64,000 bases of DNA from Kumtagia sp964244725. Lineage in GTDB: Bacteria; Pseudomonadota; Alphaproteobacteria; Rhizobiales; Rhizobiaceae. The stretch spans positions 62,001 to 126,000 of the forward strand of contig CAXTJQ010000005.1 in the NCBI GenBank assembly GCA_964244725.1, written 5' to 3'. The translations under genes were made by a program, and so were the position numbers. Below the pieces are notes generated by a model that was not told the origin of the DNA, ran no database searches, and saw only the letters and a program-made list of their open reading frames with translations. Shown one piece after another: positions 1 to 8,851 of the stretch (its first letter is position 1; every line of letters starts with the position of its first letter).

Positions 1-759
1 CATCAGAACGAAGCCGGCTTGCGGGTCGGCGGCCCGGATCTTCGGCACGCTAACGCCGCCCTCGGCCAGCGCCGCATCGACGGCCAGGAAGGCGGCAACC
101 GTCCGCGCGGTATGCGCGATGACCGCGTAGGGTTTGCCGTCGCGCACAGGGGGGCCCAGGATCAAGGAAGGCGAATCCATCAGAACGAGCGTCGATTCGT
201 CGGCTGAGGAAATCAGTTCGTAGGCGCGCGCGGACGCGTCGCCTGGAAAGGGGGCCCGGTCCGCCTCGCCATGACCGGCCTTCGCGAGAAACGCCCTGAT
301 CGCCAGCGTCCGCGCGATGCGGTCGAAAGCCTCGCGGTGGGCCGTGATCGTCGCCCCGCGCGTAGCGTCGTGCGCAAGTTTGACCATGATGGCGGTCGAC
401 GGAAGGCGCGGGCCGGCTTTCTCTGGCCACTCCATCAGGACGGCGTTTTCGGAGAGCGTCTCGTCCAGTCCAAGTTCGTCCAGTTCAGCCGGCGCGCCGA
501 GGCGGTAGAGATCGAAATGGGCGAGCGGGATGCGGCCGTCATAGGTTTGGACAAGGGTAAACGTCGGGCTCGGCACGTCGAGGTCGTCGTCGCCGGCATT
601 GGCGCGGATGAGCGCCCGCGCCAGCGTGGTCTTGCCCGCGCCGAGGTCGCCCGACAGGGCGACGACATCGCCCGGCCGCAGCGCGAGCGCCAGGTCCTGG
701 CCGAGCCGGCCTGTCGCGGCCTCGTCGGGCAGCGGCAGCGCCAGGGTATTTTCGTCCAT
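1..759 (-). CDS. tsaE: TsaE ATPase fused to AmgK-like phosphotransferase, 3' end beyond window
   Basis: The reading frame starts with ATG at 759 and stays open to base 1, so 253 residues are visible and the C-terminus is missing. The first ~145 residues are TsaE, the ATPase of the t6A37 tRNA-modification complex: Walker A GDLGAGKT at residues 37-44, then PSPTFTLV, HFDLYRL and MEWPEKAG. From about residue 150 the sequence changes to an aminoglycoside-phosphotransferase-type fold (FPGDASAR, then TLVLMD), the N-terminal signature of the AmgK-type sugar kinases of cell-wall recycling. Such fusions are known in Rhizobiales, where murU usually follows; that part lies outside the window. The gene begins 7 bases after the divL stop, so it is probably cotranscribed with it. 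Confidence 0.88.
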   Translation of the reverse strand, partial: MDENTLALPLPDEAATGRLGQDLALALRPGDVVALSGDLGAGKTTLARALIRANAGDDDLDVPSPTFTLVQTYDGRIPLAHFDLYRLGAPAELDELGLDETLSENAVLMEWPEKAGPRLPSTAIMVKLAHDATRGATITAHREAFDRIARTLAIRAFLAKAGHGEADRAPFPGDASARAYELISSADESTLVLMDSPSLILGPPVRDGKPYAVIAHTARTVAAFLAVDAALAEGGVSVPKIRAADPQAGFVLM

Positions 760-766
760 CGCCGCC

Positions 767-3325
767 CTATTCCGCGGCGTTGCGAAAATCGGAGGGCGAA
801 AAGGGAAACAGGCAGACGACGGTCGTGCCGATCCCGATGCCGGTCTCGATGCGCACCGAGCCGCCATGCAGTTCGACGAAGCTCTTGACGATCGACAGGC
901 CGAGGCCCGCGCCGCGCCGGCGGCCGCCGTTCACCCTCGGCTCGAAGCGCCGGAAGACGGTGTCCAGAATTTCCGGAGGCATGCCTGGACCGTCGTCATG
1001 AACGGAGAATTCGACGCCATCCCGCACTTCCCGGCAGCGCATCACGATGGTGCTCGCCTCCGGAGCGTAGTTCACGGCGTTGCTCAGCAAGTTGTAGAGG
1101 ATCTGGCGAATTCGGGTTTCGTCGCCGTGAAAAGCCCGCGGCGCCTGAGTGATGTCCACGTCGAGGGCGATGGAGTGTTCCTGCAGGCGGTCGGCGATCA
1201 GTTCGGCGGCGGCGGCGACCGTCTGCTCGATGCGGACCTCGGACAGTTCGAGTTCCATGATGCCGGCATCGACGGTCGCGAGATCGAGGATGTCGTTGAC
1301 CACCGTCAGCAGGACGGCGGACGACGTGCTGATGTGGTCCAGATATTCGCGCTGGCGCGTTGCGAGCGGTCCGGTGGCCGGCAGCGACAACAACTCGGTG
1401 AACCCGATGATGTTGGTGAGCGGCGACCGAAGCTCATAGGAAACATGCTGCACGAAGTCGTTCTTCAACCGGTCGGCGCGCTGCAGCGCGTCGTTCTTGT
1501 CGAGCAGCGCACGCTCGACGTTGACGCTGTCGGTCACGTCGACGAAGGTCATCATGACCTGCCCGTTCGGCAGATGGTTGACCGTATAGCGAAGGGTCTT
1601 GCCGTTCTTGAGTTCGACCTTGCCATGCTGGTCGCGCCGTTCGTCGTCGAAGCCCGTGACGGCCGCCGTGAAGCCCATCCATGGGCTGTCCAGCGCAAGC
1701 GCATCGCACCAGGCCTGGATCGCGGCGACGTGCGTCTTCTGGGCGACGATGTCGGAGGGCAGGGTCCAAAGGGCCGCGAAAGCGGGATTGGAGAGGCGGA
1801 TGCGCCCGTCGGGGCCGAAGACGGCGACGCCCTCCGCGAGATTGTCGAGCGTCTCGCCCTGCACGCGCACGGCGGTGTTGTAGCGGCTTTCCAGGTTCAT
1901 CTTCTCGGTCAAATTCTCGAATATCCAGGTGACGCCGCCGCTGGGATGCGGATTGGCGACGACCCGGAGCGTGCGCCCGTCGGGCAGATGCCACCAGTGT
2001 TCGGGCGAATCGACGGAACGGTAGGCCGAGAGCAGGTTTTCCTTCCAGCGCCGCCATTCCGGCTGCTCGGCGATCTTGCCCTCGCTGCGCAGCCGGTCGA
2101 GCAGCAGGGCATTGTCGGGCGCGCTTTCCAGGAAGGTGACGTCGAGGTTCCAGAGTTTCTGGAATGCTTGGTTGAAGAAACGAAGCTTCTCCTGCGTATC
2201 GAAGATCGCGACGGCCGTCGTGAGCTGATCGAGGGTGTCGGCGTGGCTGCGCACCGTGCGCTCGTATTCCTCGCGGATCGTTTCTATGGCGCTGACATCC
2301 ATGGCAAGCCCCGCCGACCCTTCGCCGCCGGCATAGTCGGTGACCGAGAACATCCGCCGGTCGCCGCCCACGACGGTCGAGACGCGCTGATCGAAGATGC
2401 GGTGCTTCTCGTGGCAGCCGGCCATCGATTCGCGCGTGATGGTGCCCAGGAACTCCCGGCCGTGCAGCAGCGCGTCGTCGACGCTGGAAGCGTCCACGGC
2501 CTCGGCATAAGCCTTGTTGACCCATTTCAGCTTGCCGTCGGCGGCGCGCAGCCAGAACGGCATCCGGAGCGCCTCGATCAGGCCGAGCATCGTGTCGTAG
2601 TCGACGGCGAGGCGTTGGTTTTCGAGCTTGAGCCGGGTCTGCGTCCGAAGGTTTTCCGACAGGCTCATGAAACGCAAGATGACATGCGATGCGGTCTTTC
2701 GGCCCTGGACGTCGATCGGCGCGCCGGTCTGGGATTCGATCGCGAGATCGAAGGCCGTCCCTTTCTCACGCAATCCGACCACGGCATTGTCCAGCGCCGC
2801 GGCGGAACGCGCAATCATCCAGCGGCCAAAAGCGAGAAATGTCTGACGGTCTTCAGGGGCGCCGGCCTCGGCCGTCAGCGTGCCGATCATCTCGGGCTTG
2901 GAGCGGTCGTTGGCCCAGACCACCACGCGCTGATCGCGCAGGTTGAGCAGGGCATCGGAACGCTGCAGCGAGGCGTTGAGGTCGGCGACCCGGGCGCGCA
3001 GCTCGGCGTTCTGGGCCGAAATTCTCGCCCGTTCGCGGATCAGCACGATCGCCGAAACCAAGGCCGAGCCCATGACGCCGGCGAGGACCGCGAGTTGGAT
3101 GACCTCGACCGCCTTGACCGGCAAGCCGGCGATCGAAACGCCGAGATCGTGTTGCGCCCATGCGGGCATCACCGTGCCAAGCGCCGTCAGGGCGGCGGCT
3201 GCGCGCAGCCCATTTCGCCTCGAGCGAGACACCGGCTGGCGGGCATCCAGACCTTGCGCCGGGGCAGATTCCATCCGCCGGCCTTTCTCGGCCTGCCCCG
3301 CGTTTCGCGGGAATTCCCCCGGCAT
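767..3325 (-). CDS. divL: DivL-type PAS sensor pseudokinase (Tyr in the H-box)
   Basis: This is an 852-residue membrane-anchored sensor kinase homologue. An N-terminal signal-like stretch and one membrane segment are followed by about three PAS-like regions, a dimerisation helix and an HATPase domain with an intact N box and GAGLGLSIVKS. In the H-box the expected SHELR reads SYELR: the phospho-acceptor is Tyr630, not His. That substitution defines DivL, which in Caulobacter and Sinorhizobium regulates CckA and so CtrA phosphorylation. The neighbours ahcY and tsaE also match rhizobial divL loci. ATG 3325 is chosen because GGAGAGGAC lies 5 bases upstream; frames starting further upstream lack such a site. 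Confidence 0.88.
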   Translation of the reverse strand: MPGEFPRNAGQAEKGRRMESAPAQGLDARQPVSRSRRNGLRAAAALTALGTVMPAWAQHDLGVSIAGLPVKAVEVIQLAVLAGVMGSALVSAIVLIRERARISAQNAELRARVADLNASLQRSDALLNLRDQRVVVWANDRSKPEMIGTLTAEAGAPEDRQTFLAFGRWMIARSAAALDNAVVGLREKGTAFDLAIESQTGAPIDVQGRKTASHVILRFMSLSENLRTQTRLKLENQRLAVDYDTMLGLIEALRMPFWLRAADGKLKWVNKAYAEAVDASSVDDALLHGREFLGTITRESMAGCHEKHRIFDQRVSTVVGGDRRMFSVTDYAGGEGSAGLAMDVSAIETIREEYERTVRSHADTLDQLTTAVAIFDTQEKLRFFNQAFQKLWNLDVTFLESAPDNALLLDRLRSEGKIAEQPEWRRWKENLLSAYRSVDSPEHWWHLPDGRTLRVVANPHPSGGVTWIFENLTEKMNLESRYNTAVRVQGETLDNLAEGVAVFGPDGRIRLSNPAFAALWTLPSDIVAQKTHVAAIQAWCDALALDSPWMGFTAAVTGFDDERRDQHGKVELKNGKTLRYTVNHLPNGQVMMTFVDVTDSVNVERALLDKNDALQRADRLKNDFVQHVSYELRSPLTNIIGFTELLSLPATGPLATRQREYLDHISTSSAVLLTVVNDILDLATVDAGIMELELSEVRIEQTVAAAAELIADRLQEHSIALDVDITQAPRAFHGDETRIRQILYNLLSNAVNYAPEASTIVMRCREVRDGVEFSVHDDGPGMPPEILDTVFRRFEPRVNGGRRRGAGLGLSIVKSFVELHGGSVRIETGIGIGTTVVCLFPFSPSDFRNAAE

Positions 3326-3526
3326 ATCAGTCCTCTCCGCCGCCCGATTCGATGACTGCGCGCGAACCGGCCCCTCGGTTCGACGACCATGACGGCCGCG
3401 CGCCACGCGAATCACAAGACCATACAGGCTCGGCGAATCGGCGGGAAGAAGTGTTTGCCGCGAAAACGACAGCCTGGCGAAAGTCAATCGCCCAACGTCA
3501 ACCTATTGTGGGTAGAATAGTGAGAC

Positions 3527-4927
3527 TCAATAGCGGTAGTGTTCCGCCTTGAAAGGACCCGTCTGCGCGACCCCGATATAGGCCGACTGATCGTCGCTCA
3601 GTTCGGTCAGCTTCACACCGAGCTTGTCGAGGTGCAGACGGGCCACCTTTTCATCGAGATGCTTGGGCAGGATGTAGACCCGGTTCTCATATGTCCCGGG
3701 CTTGGTCCAAAGCTCCATCTGCGCCAGCACCTGGTTGGTGAAGGACGCCGACATGACGAAACTCGGGTGGCCGGTGGCATTGCCGAGGTTGAGCAGACGG
3801 CCTTCCGACAGCAGGATCATGCGCTTGCCGTCCGGAAACGAGATCATGTCGACCTGCGGCTTGACGTTGGTCCATTTCAGATTGCGCAGGGACGCGACCT
3901 GGATTTCGTTGTCGAAATGACCAATGTTGCCGACGATCGCCATGTCCTTGAACGAGCGCATGTGGTCGAGCGTCACGACATCCTTGTTGCCGGTCGTGGT
4001 GATGACGATGTCGGCGGTCGGCGCGGCGTCTTCGAGCGTGACGACCTCGAAGCCGTCCATCGCGGCCTGCAGGGCGCAGATCGGATCGATCTCGGTGACC
4101 TTGACGCGGGCGCCCGCGCCCTGGAGCGAGGCGGCCGAGCCTTTGCCGACATCGCCATAGCCGCAAACGACCGCGACCTTGCCGGCCATCATCACGTCGG
4201 TGCCGCGCCGGATCCCGTCGACCAGCGATTCCTTGCAGCCGTATTTATTGTCGAATTTCGATTTGGTGACCGAGTCGTTGACGTTGATCGCCGGGAAGGG
4301 GAGCAGCCCCTTCTTCTGCAACTGATAAAGGCGATTGACGCCGGTGGTTGTTTCCTCGGTGACGCCGCGGATCGCAGCGCGCTGCTTGGCGAAGAAGCCG
4401 GGGGTAGCGGCCATGCGCTTCTTCACCTGGGCGTAGAAATACTCTTCTTCCTCGCTTTGCGGATTGGACAGGACGTCCTCGCCAGCCTCGGCGCGCGCGC
4501 CGATCAGGATATACATGGTGGCGTCGCCGCCGTCGTCGAGGATCATGTTGGTCAGGCCGCCATCGGCCCACTGGAAGATTCTGTCAGTGTAGTCCCAGTA
4601 GTCCTCCAACGACTCGCCCTTGACCGCGAAGACCGGCGTGCCGGTGGCCGCGATGGCCGCCGCCGCGTGGTCCTGGGTCGAGAAGATGTTGCAGGAAGCC
4701 CAGCGGATATCGGCGCCGAGCTCCTTCAGCGTCTCGATCAGCACGGCGGTCTGGATGGTCATGTGCAGGGAGCCGGTGATGCGTGCGCCCTTGAGCGGCT
4801 TGGCGTCGCCGAATTCCTCGCGGCAGGCCATCAGGCCGGGCATTTCGGTCTCGGCGATGTCGATTTCCTTGCGGCCGTACTCGGCCAGCTTGATGTCGGC
4901 GACGTGGTAGTCATGCTGATTGGCCAT
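3527..4927 (-). CDS. ahcY: Adenosylhomocysteinase
   Basis: S-adenosylhomocysteine hydrolase splits SAH into adenosine and homocysteine, removing the inhibitory by-product of methyltransferases and feeding the methionine cycle in the cytosol. The 466-residue product has the NAD-binding loop GYGDVGKG and the C-terminal KAEHYRY end that reaches the neighbouring subunit's cofactor, and its length suits bacterial members that carry the ~40-residue insertion. ATG 4927 is preferred over the in-frame ATG at 4939 because GGAG lies 7 bases before it. A 16-bp palindrome about 90 bp upstream is a probable operator. The gene follows ptsH on the same strand after a 118-bp gap. Confidence 0.97.
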   Translation of the reverse strand: MANQHDYHVADIKLAEYGRKEIDIAETEMPGLMACREEFGDAKPLKGARITGSLHMTIQTAVLIETLKELGADIRWASCNIFSTQDHAAAAIAATGTPVFAVKGESLEDYWDYTDRIFQWADGGLTNMILDDGGDATMYILIGARAEAGEDVLSNPQSEEEEYFYAQVKKRMAATPGFFAKQRAAIRGVTEETTTGVNRLYQLQKKGLLPFPAINVNDSVTKSKFDNKYGCKESLVDGIRRGTDVMMAGKVAVVCGYGDVGKGSAASLQGAGARVKVTEIDPICALQAAMDGFEVVTLEDAAPTADIVITTTGNKDVVTLDHMRSFKDMAIVGNIGHFDNEIQVASLRNLKWTNVKPQVDMISFPDGKRMILLSEGRLLNLGNATGHPSFVMSASFTNQVLAQMELWTKPGTYENRVYILPKHLDEKVARLHLDKLGVKLTELSDDQSAYIGVAQTGPFKAEHYRY

Positions 4928-5016
4928 CGGGCGCTCCATGCGAATGGGCCGCCGCGCGGGGCGTCGGCGTGATCGGGGGCTGACTAGCAGAAAGCCCCAT
5001 GGGTCACAACCATCAT

Positions 5017-5032
5017 ATAAAGAAATCTTTAT
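5017..5032. promoter_or_regulatory. Palindromic operator candidate upstream of ahcY
   Basis: The palindrome is ATAAAGA-AA-TCTTTAT, two perfect 7-bp arms around a 2-bp centre, in the ptsH-ahcY gap about 90 bp before the ahcY start. Its position and form fit a dimeric repressor such as the ArsR-family SAH/SAM-responsive regulators that control methionine-cycle genes in Proteobacteria. The regulator is not in this window and the assignment is inferred. Confidence 0.5.
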
Positions 5033-5045
5033 GCCTGCATGTCCG

Positions 5046-5330
5046 TCAGGCCTCTTCACCGAACTTCGAGGCGACCAGCGCCTCGAGCGCCGATATCGCC
5101 CTCGACGCCTCGGGGCCGCGCGCGGTCACCGTGATCCGGCAGCCGGGGCTGGCGGCCAGCATCATCAGGCCCATGATCGAGGTCCCGCCCACCTTCATCC
5201 CATCCCTTTCGACAAGGATGTCGGCCTGGAATCCCGCCGCGAGTTGGACGAACTTCGCCGAGGCGCGGGCATGGAGTCCGCGCTGATTCATGATCAGCAT
5301 TTCACGGCTGACCGGCGCTTCATCCGTCAC
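5046..5330 (-). CDS. ptsH: HPr phosphocarrier of the regulatory phosphotransferase system
   Basis: A 94-residue HPr protein that accepts phosphate from enzyme I and passes it to EIIA. The active-site motif RGLHARAS contains His20, and Ser51 in GGTSIMGL corresponds to the HprK-modified serine. The start is GTG 5330, overlapping the manX stop as GTGA, which suggests translational coupling. No sugar permease is nearby: in Rhizobiales this set acts in regulation (nitrogen, potassium and envelope signalling) rather than sugar uptake. The clustering with manX, hprK and chvGI supports that role. Confidence 0.93.
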   Translation of the reverse strand: MTDEAPVSREMLIMNQRGLHARASAKFVQLAAGFQADILVERDGMKVGGTSIMGLMMLAASPGCRITVTARGPEASRAISALEALVASKFGEEA

Positions 5331-5728
5331 TTGCCGCTCAGCATCTGGCTTGCGACATTGATGTATTTGCGTCCGGCGGCTTGCGCTCCATCGAGCGCGC
5401 GCGCCATGTCGTCGGTCTTGCGGATGCTCGACAGCTTGATCAGCATCGGCAGGTTGACGCCGGCGATCACCTCTATGCGGCCCGGCTCCATGACCGAGAT
5501 CGCGAGGTTCGACGGCGTGCCGCCGAACATGTCGGTCAGGATGATCACGCCATTGCCTGAATCGGTCGAGACGACCGCGTCGACGATATCCCTGCGGCGC
5601 TGTTCCATATCGTCGTCGGCGCCGATCGACACCGTCTCGAAGCTCATCTGGGCTCCGACGACATGCTCGACAGCATTGCGGAATTCCTCCGCCAACCGAC
5701 CGTGCGTCACAAGCACGAGTCCGATCAT
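5327..5728 (-). CDS. manX: PTS EIIA component of the mannose family
   Basis: A 133-residue stand-alone EIIA domain. The phospho-acceptor is His9 in VLVTHG, and LTDMFGGTPSN is the conserved loop of the mannose/fructose EIIA family. With no EIIB or EIIC beside it, it is the terminal phosphate acceptor of the incomplete alphaproteobacterial PTS and probably signals by its phosphorylation state. Its stop overlaps the GTG start of ptsH by 4 bases; hprK lies 148 bp upstream. Confidence 0.92.
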   Translation of the reverse strand: MIGLVLVTHGRLAEEFRNAVEHVVGAQMSFETVSIGADDDMEQRRRDIVDAVVSTDSGNGVIILTDMFGGTPSNLAISVMEPGRIEVIAGVNLPMLIKLSSIRKTDDMARALDGAQAAGRKYINVASQMLSGK

Positions 5729-5876
5729 TCTGGCTTGGCTCCCGTCATGCCCCGTTCACGCACATTCCATAGACTTGCCGCCCAGATCCGTTTCCCTGAC
5801 GCGGGCGCGCCATCTTGGCCAGCAAACGGGCGATGACAAGCGCAAATTTGCTACGGTCCGAGCCATTTTGCCGCAT

Positions 5877-6341
5877 TCAGGCCTCCCGATCGCCAGGGTC
5901 GTCGAACGGCGGCAGGCCGAGCCACGAGGCGAGCGCCGCGAACGCACCTTCCACGTTGCGCGCGGCGAGAACGAGCAAGGCCAGGTCGCAACCCTCGATC
6001 GGCGTCGTCCGATCCTCATCGAAACGCGGCGCTTCGGCGGTGTCGACGAGGTCCACGACGAGGCCGATGACGGCCGAAGACCGGTTGCGGACCCGCTGCG
6101 GGCCGCGTCCCCGCGCCTCGACCAGCCCGGCGATGCTGTCGGGCGCGGAGGCGATCAAGCCGTGAACGGATCGGGTCAGGACTACCTGATCGTCCGCGAT
6201 CAAAGCGGTCGGCTGGCCGCCGGCGGCGGCCCAGCGCATCAGCGCCAGCGCGAGGGTCGTCTTGCCGGAACCGGAGGCGCCGCGAAAGAGTACGCCACGA
6301 TCGCCAACGACGACCGCGGTCGCATGATGGTTGGAAGCCAC
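5877..6341 (-). CDS. hprK: Short-form HPr kinase/phosphorylase
   Basis: A 154-residue protein holding only the catalytic domain of HprK, as is usual in alphaproteobacteria; the N-terminal domain of Firmicute HprK (~310 residues in all) is absent. Walker A is GASGSGKT (residues 21-28), followed by ADDQVVL and an ARGRG segment. It phosphorylates and dephosphorylates the conserved serine of HPr. The start is GTG 6341, with its Shine-Dalgarno GAGGAG inside the last codons of chvG, so it probably belongs to the chvI-chvG transcript and ties the PTS to that two-component system. Confidence 0.92.
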   Translation of the reverse strand: MASNHHATAVVVGDRGVLFRGASGSGKTTLALALMRWAAAGGQPTALIADDQVVLTRSVHGLIASAPDSIAGLVEARGRGPQRVRNRSSAVIGLVVDLVDTAEAPRFDEDRTTPIEGCDLALLVLAARNVEGAFAALASWLGLPPFDDPGDREA

Positions 6342-6347
6342 CGAACG

Positions 6348-8132
6348 TCACTCCTCGGCGGGAAGCGTCATGACGAAGCGGGCGCCCCTCGTGTCGCCCG
6401 GCTTGGAACCGGGGATATTCTCGGCCGTCAGGCGTCCGCCATGGGCTTCCGCGATCTGCCGGCTGATCGACAGGCCGAGGCCGGAATTCTGGCCGAATGC
6501 CTCGCCGGACGGGCGGTCGGTGTAGAAGCGCTCGAAAATGCGGTCGATCGCGTCGGCCCTGATGCCCGGACCGTTGTCCTCCACCGTCAGCATGTTAAAT
6601 TTGCCGGCCTGCGATAGCGTCACGGAGATGTGGCCATGCTCCTCCGGCACGAAGGACCGGGCATTGTCGATCAGGTTGGTGATCACCTGTCCGAGCCGCA
6701 AATCATGCCCCATGACGAAGAAGCCCTTGTCGCTTTGCGGCGGCTTGGCGACCTTGAACTCCAGCGCGGCCTTGCGCTTGTGGCGGCCGGCATCCTGCGA
6801 TGCGGAGACCAGATCGGCCGCGAGCGTCTTCAGGTCGACCCGCCTGGCGTCCTCCCGCGCGAGTTCCGCATCGAGCCGCGAGGCGTCGGAAATGTCGGTG
6901 ATCAGGCGGTCGAGGCGGCGCACGTCGTGCTGGATGATCTCCATGAGCCGGCCGCGCGACGCTTCGTTCCTGGCGATCGGCAGCGTCTCGACGGCGCTGC
7001 GAAGCGAGGTCAGCGGATTCTTCAGCTCGTGCGCAACATCGGCGGCGAAGCTTTCGATCGCCTCGATGCGGGCGAAGAGCGCATTGGTCATCGCACGGAC
7101 GGCGACCGACAGATTGCCCACTTCGTCCTGCCGGTCGGAAAAATCCGGGATCTCCTCGCGATTCTTGACGCCGCGCCGGACGCGGACGGCGGCGGCCGCC
7201 AGTCGCCGCAACGGGTTCGCGATCGTCGAGGCGAGCAGCATCGACAGGATCGCCATCACCAGGGCGGCCACGCCGAAGACGCGCAGAATTGCCTTGCGCT
7301 CGGTCGCCACGATCTTGTCGATGTCGCCGCCCTCGGTCGACAGCATCATGACCCCGAGGACGGCGCGGAACCGCTGGATCGGCACGGCGACCGAAACGAT
7401 CTGCTCGCCCTTCTCGCTCACGCGAACGACCGTCGAGGGGCTGCCGCTCAGGGCGTTCATCACTTCCGGAAAGGCGGCTCCGTTGCCGCCCGGCGGCTCG
7501 CGGTAGACCGGCAGCTCCGTGTTGCGGAACAGGTCGAAGATGAATTTCTCCGCCCGTTCGAAAATGTCCGGCTCGTCTTCCTCGACCGGGGGCAGCTCGT
7601 AGCGCAGGATCTGGCCGCGCGAATAAAGGTGTCGCGAGTCGAGCAGAAGGTTGGCGTCGCGATCGTAGATGCGGGCGCGGGTCCGCGTCGGCGAGATCAG
7701 CCGCTTGAGGAGCGGCGCGACCCGCTCGGGATTGATCGGAAAGTCGAGATTGTCGAGCTGATCGCTGCCCGGCCCGATGCTTTCTCCAGCCTGCAACTCG
7801 AGCAGCTTCTCGGGGTCGATGCTGATCGAATCGGTCTCGACCGTCGCCGACGACGCCACCGCCCCGGCGATGATTTCGCCCTGCGTCATCAGACTCTCGA
7901 CGCGCGCGTCGATCAGGCCGTCGCGAAAGGTGTTGAGGTAGAGGATGCCGGCGACCAGGACGGCGAGGCCGGCGAGGTTGAGGAAAAGGATCCGCCGCGT
8001 CAGGCTGGAGAAGACGTAGTGGCCGAGAAACCGCCGAAGGGGCCGCGTGAGGGCGGATATGAGGCGTTTGACAAGGCTCGACGGCCGCTTCCTGGCAGCC
8101 GCCGGCTTCAAAGCCCCCAGATCGATCGCCAT
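6348..8132 (-). CDS. chvG: ChvG/ExoS sensor histidine kinase
   Basis: A 594-residue inner-membrane sensor kinase. Membrane segments lie near residues 48-69 and 285-305 and enclose a ~215-residue periplasmic sensor domain. A HAMP linker follows, then an H-box VAHELKNPL with His368, an N box and a C-terminal ATP-binding domain with SGLGLSI. In rhizobia ChvG responds to low pH and envelope or peptidoglycan stress and phosphorylates ChvI; in Sinorhizobium and Agrobacterium the periplasmic repressor ExoR controls it. It lies 17 bp after chvI and directly before hprK, the standard rhizobial order. Confidence 0.95.
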   Translation of the reverse strand: MAIDLGALKPAAARKRPSSLVKRLISALTRPLRRFLGHYVFSSLTRRILFLNLAGLAVLVAGILYLNTFRDGLIDARVESLMTQGEIIAGAVASSATVETDSISIDPEKLLELQAGESIGPGSDQLDNLDFPINPERVAPLLKRLISPTRTRARIYDRDANLLLDSRHLYSRGQILRYELPPVEEDEPDIFERAEKFIFDLFRNTELPVYREPPGGNGAAFPEVMNALSGSPSTVVRVSEKGEQIVSVAVPIQRFRAVLGVMMLSTEGGDIDKIVATERKAILRVFGVAALVMAILSMLLASTIANPLRRLAAAAVRVRRGVKNREEIPDFSDRQDEVGNLSVAVRAMTNALFARIEAIESFAADVAHELKNPLTSLRSAVETLPIARNEASRGRLMEIIQHDVRRLDRLITDISDASRLDAELAREDARRVDLKTLAADLVSASQDAGRHKRKAALEFKVAKPPQSDKGFFVMGHDLRLGQVITNLIDNARSFVPEEHGHISVTLSQAGKFNMLTVEDNGPGIRADAIDRIFERFYTDRPSGEAFGQNSGLGLSISRQIAEAHGGRLTAENIPGSKPGDTRGARFVMTLPAEE

Positions 8133-8149
8133 TCCGTTCTCCGCGCGGA

Positions 8150-8851
8150 TCAGGCCTCGCGGAAACGGTAGCCCACCCCGTACAAGGTCTCGATCATCTC
8201 GAAGTCGTCGTCGACCGCCTTGAACTTCTTGCGCAGCCGCTTGATGTGGCTGTCGATGGTGCGGTCGTCGACATAGACCTGCTCGTCATAGGCCGAATCC
8301 ATCAGCGCGTCACGGCTCTTGACGACGCCGGGGCGCTGGGCGAGCGAATGCAGGATCAGGAACTCGGTGACGGTGAGCGTCACCGCCTCGCCCTTCCACG
8401 TGCAGGTGTGGCGTTCCTGGTCCATCACGAGCTGTCCGCGCTCAAGCGATTTGGCCTGCTGGTTCGGCGTCTTGGCCGCCGCCTCGCGGGCGCTGGCGCG
8501 GCGCAGGACGGCGCGGACCCGTTCGACCAGAAGGCGCTGCGAGAACGGTTTGCGGATGAAATCGTCGGCGCCCATCTTGAGCCCGAACAATTCGTCGATC
8601 TCGTCGTCCTTGGAGGTCAGGAAGATCACCGGCAGGTCGGTCTTCTGGCGCAGCCGGCGCAACAGTTCCATGCCGTCCATGCGCGGCATCTTGATGTCGA
8701 GGATGGCGAGATTGGGCGGGCGGGCCGCGAAGCCCTCCAGCGCGGACGCCCCGTCGGTGTAGGTCTCGACACGGTAGCCTTCGGACTCCAGCGCGATCGA
8801 CACCGAAGTCAGTATGTTTCGGTCGTCGTCGACAAGCGCGATCGTTGCCAT
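8150..8851 (-). CDS. chvI: ChvI response regulator, OmpR family
   Basis: A 233-residue response regulator: receiver domain with acidic pocket DDD (8-10) and phospho-Asp52 in ILDIKMPRMDG, then an OmpR/PhoB winged helix ending in LYGVGYRFREA. As the partner of ChvG it controls exopolysaccharide, motility and envelope genes in rhizobia. ATG 8851 is chosen because GAGGGAGC lies ~8 bases before it and MATIALVDDD is the normal receiver N-terminus; an upstream in-frame ATG at 8869 would add six residues. First gene of the chvI-chvG-hprK unit, divergent from arfB. Confidence 0.95.
   Translation of the reverse strand: MATIALVDDDRNILTSVSIALESEGYRVETYTDGASALEGFAARPPNLAILDIKMPRMDGMELLRRLRQKTDLPVIFLTSKDDEIDELFGLKMGADDFIRKPFSQRLLVERVRAVLRRASAREAAAKTPNQQAKSLERGQLVMDQERHTCTWKGEAVTLTVTEFLILHSLAQRPGVVKSRDALMDSAYDEQVYVDDRTIDSHIKRLRKKFKAVDDDFEMIETLYGVGYRFREA

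Noticed and set aside
599..3355. A 918-codon open frame on the plus strand opposite divL
   Set aside because: It is the antisense of a high-GC gene with clear domains on the minus strand; its translation is Arg/Gly/Asp-rich without any recognisable fold. Similar long antisense frames lie opposite ahcY, chvG and obgE.
4928..5045. SAM-II or SAH riboswitch before ahcY
   Set aside because: The 118-bp gap contains a clear DNA-type palindrome but no structure I could match to known SAM or SAH aptamers.
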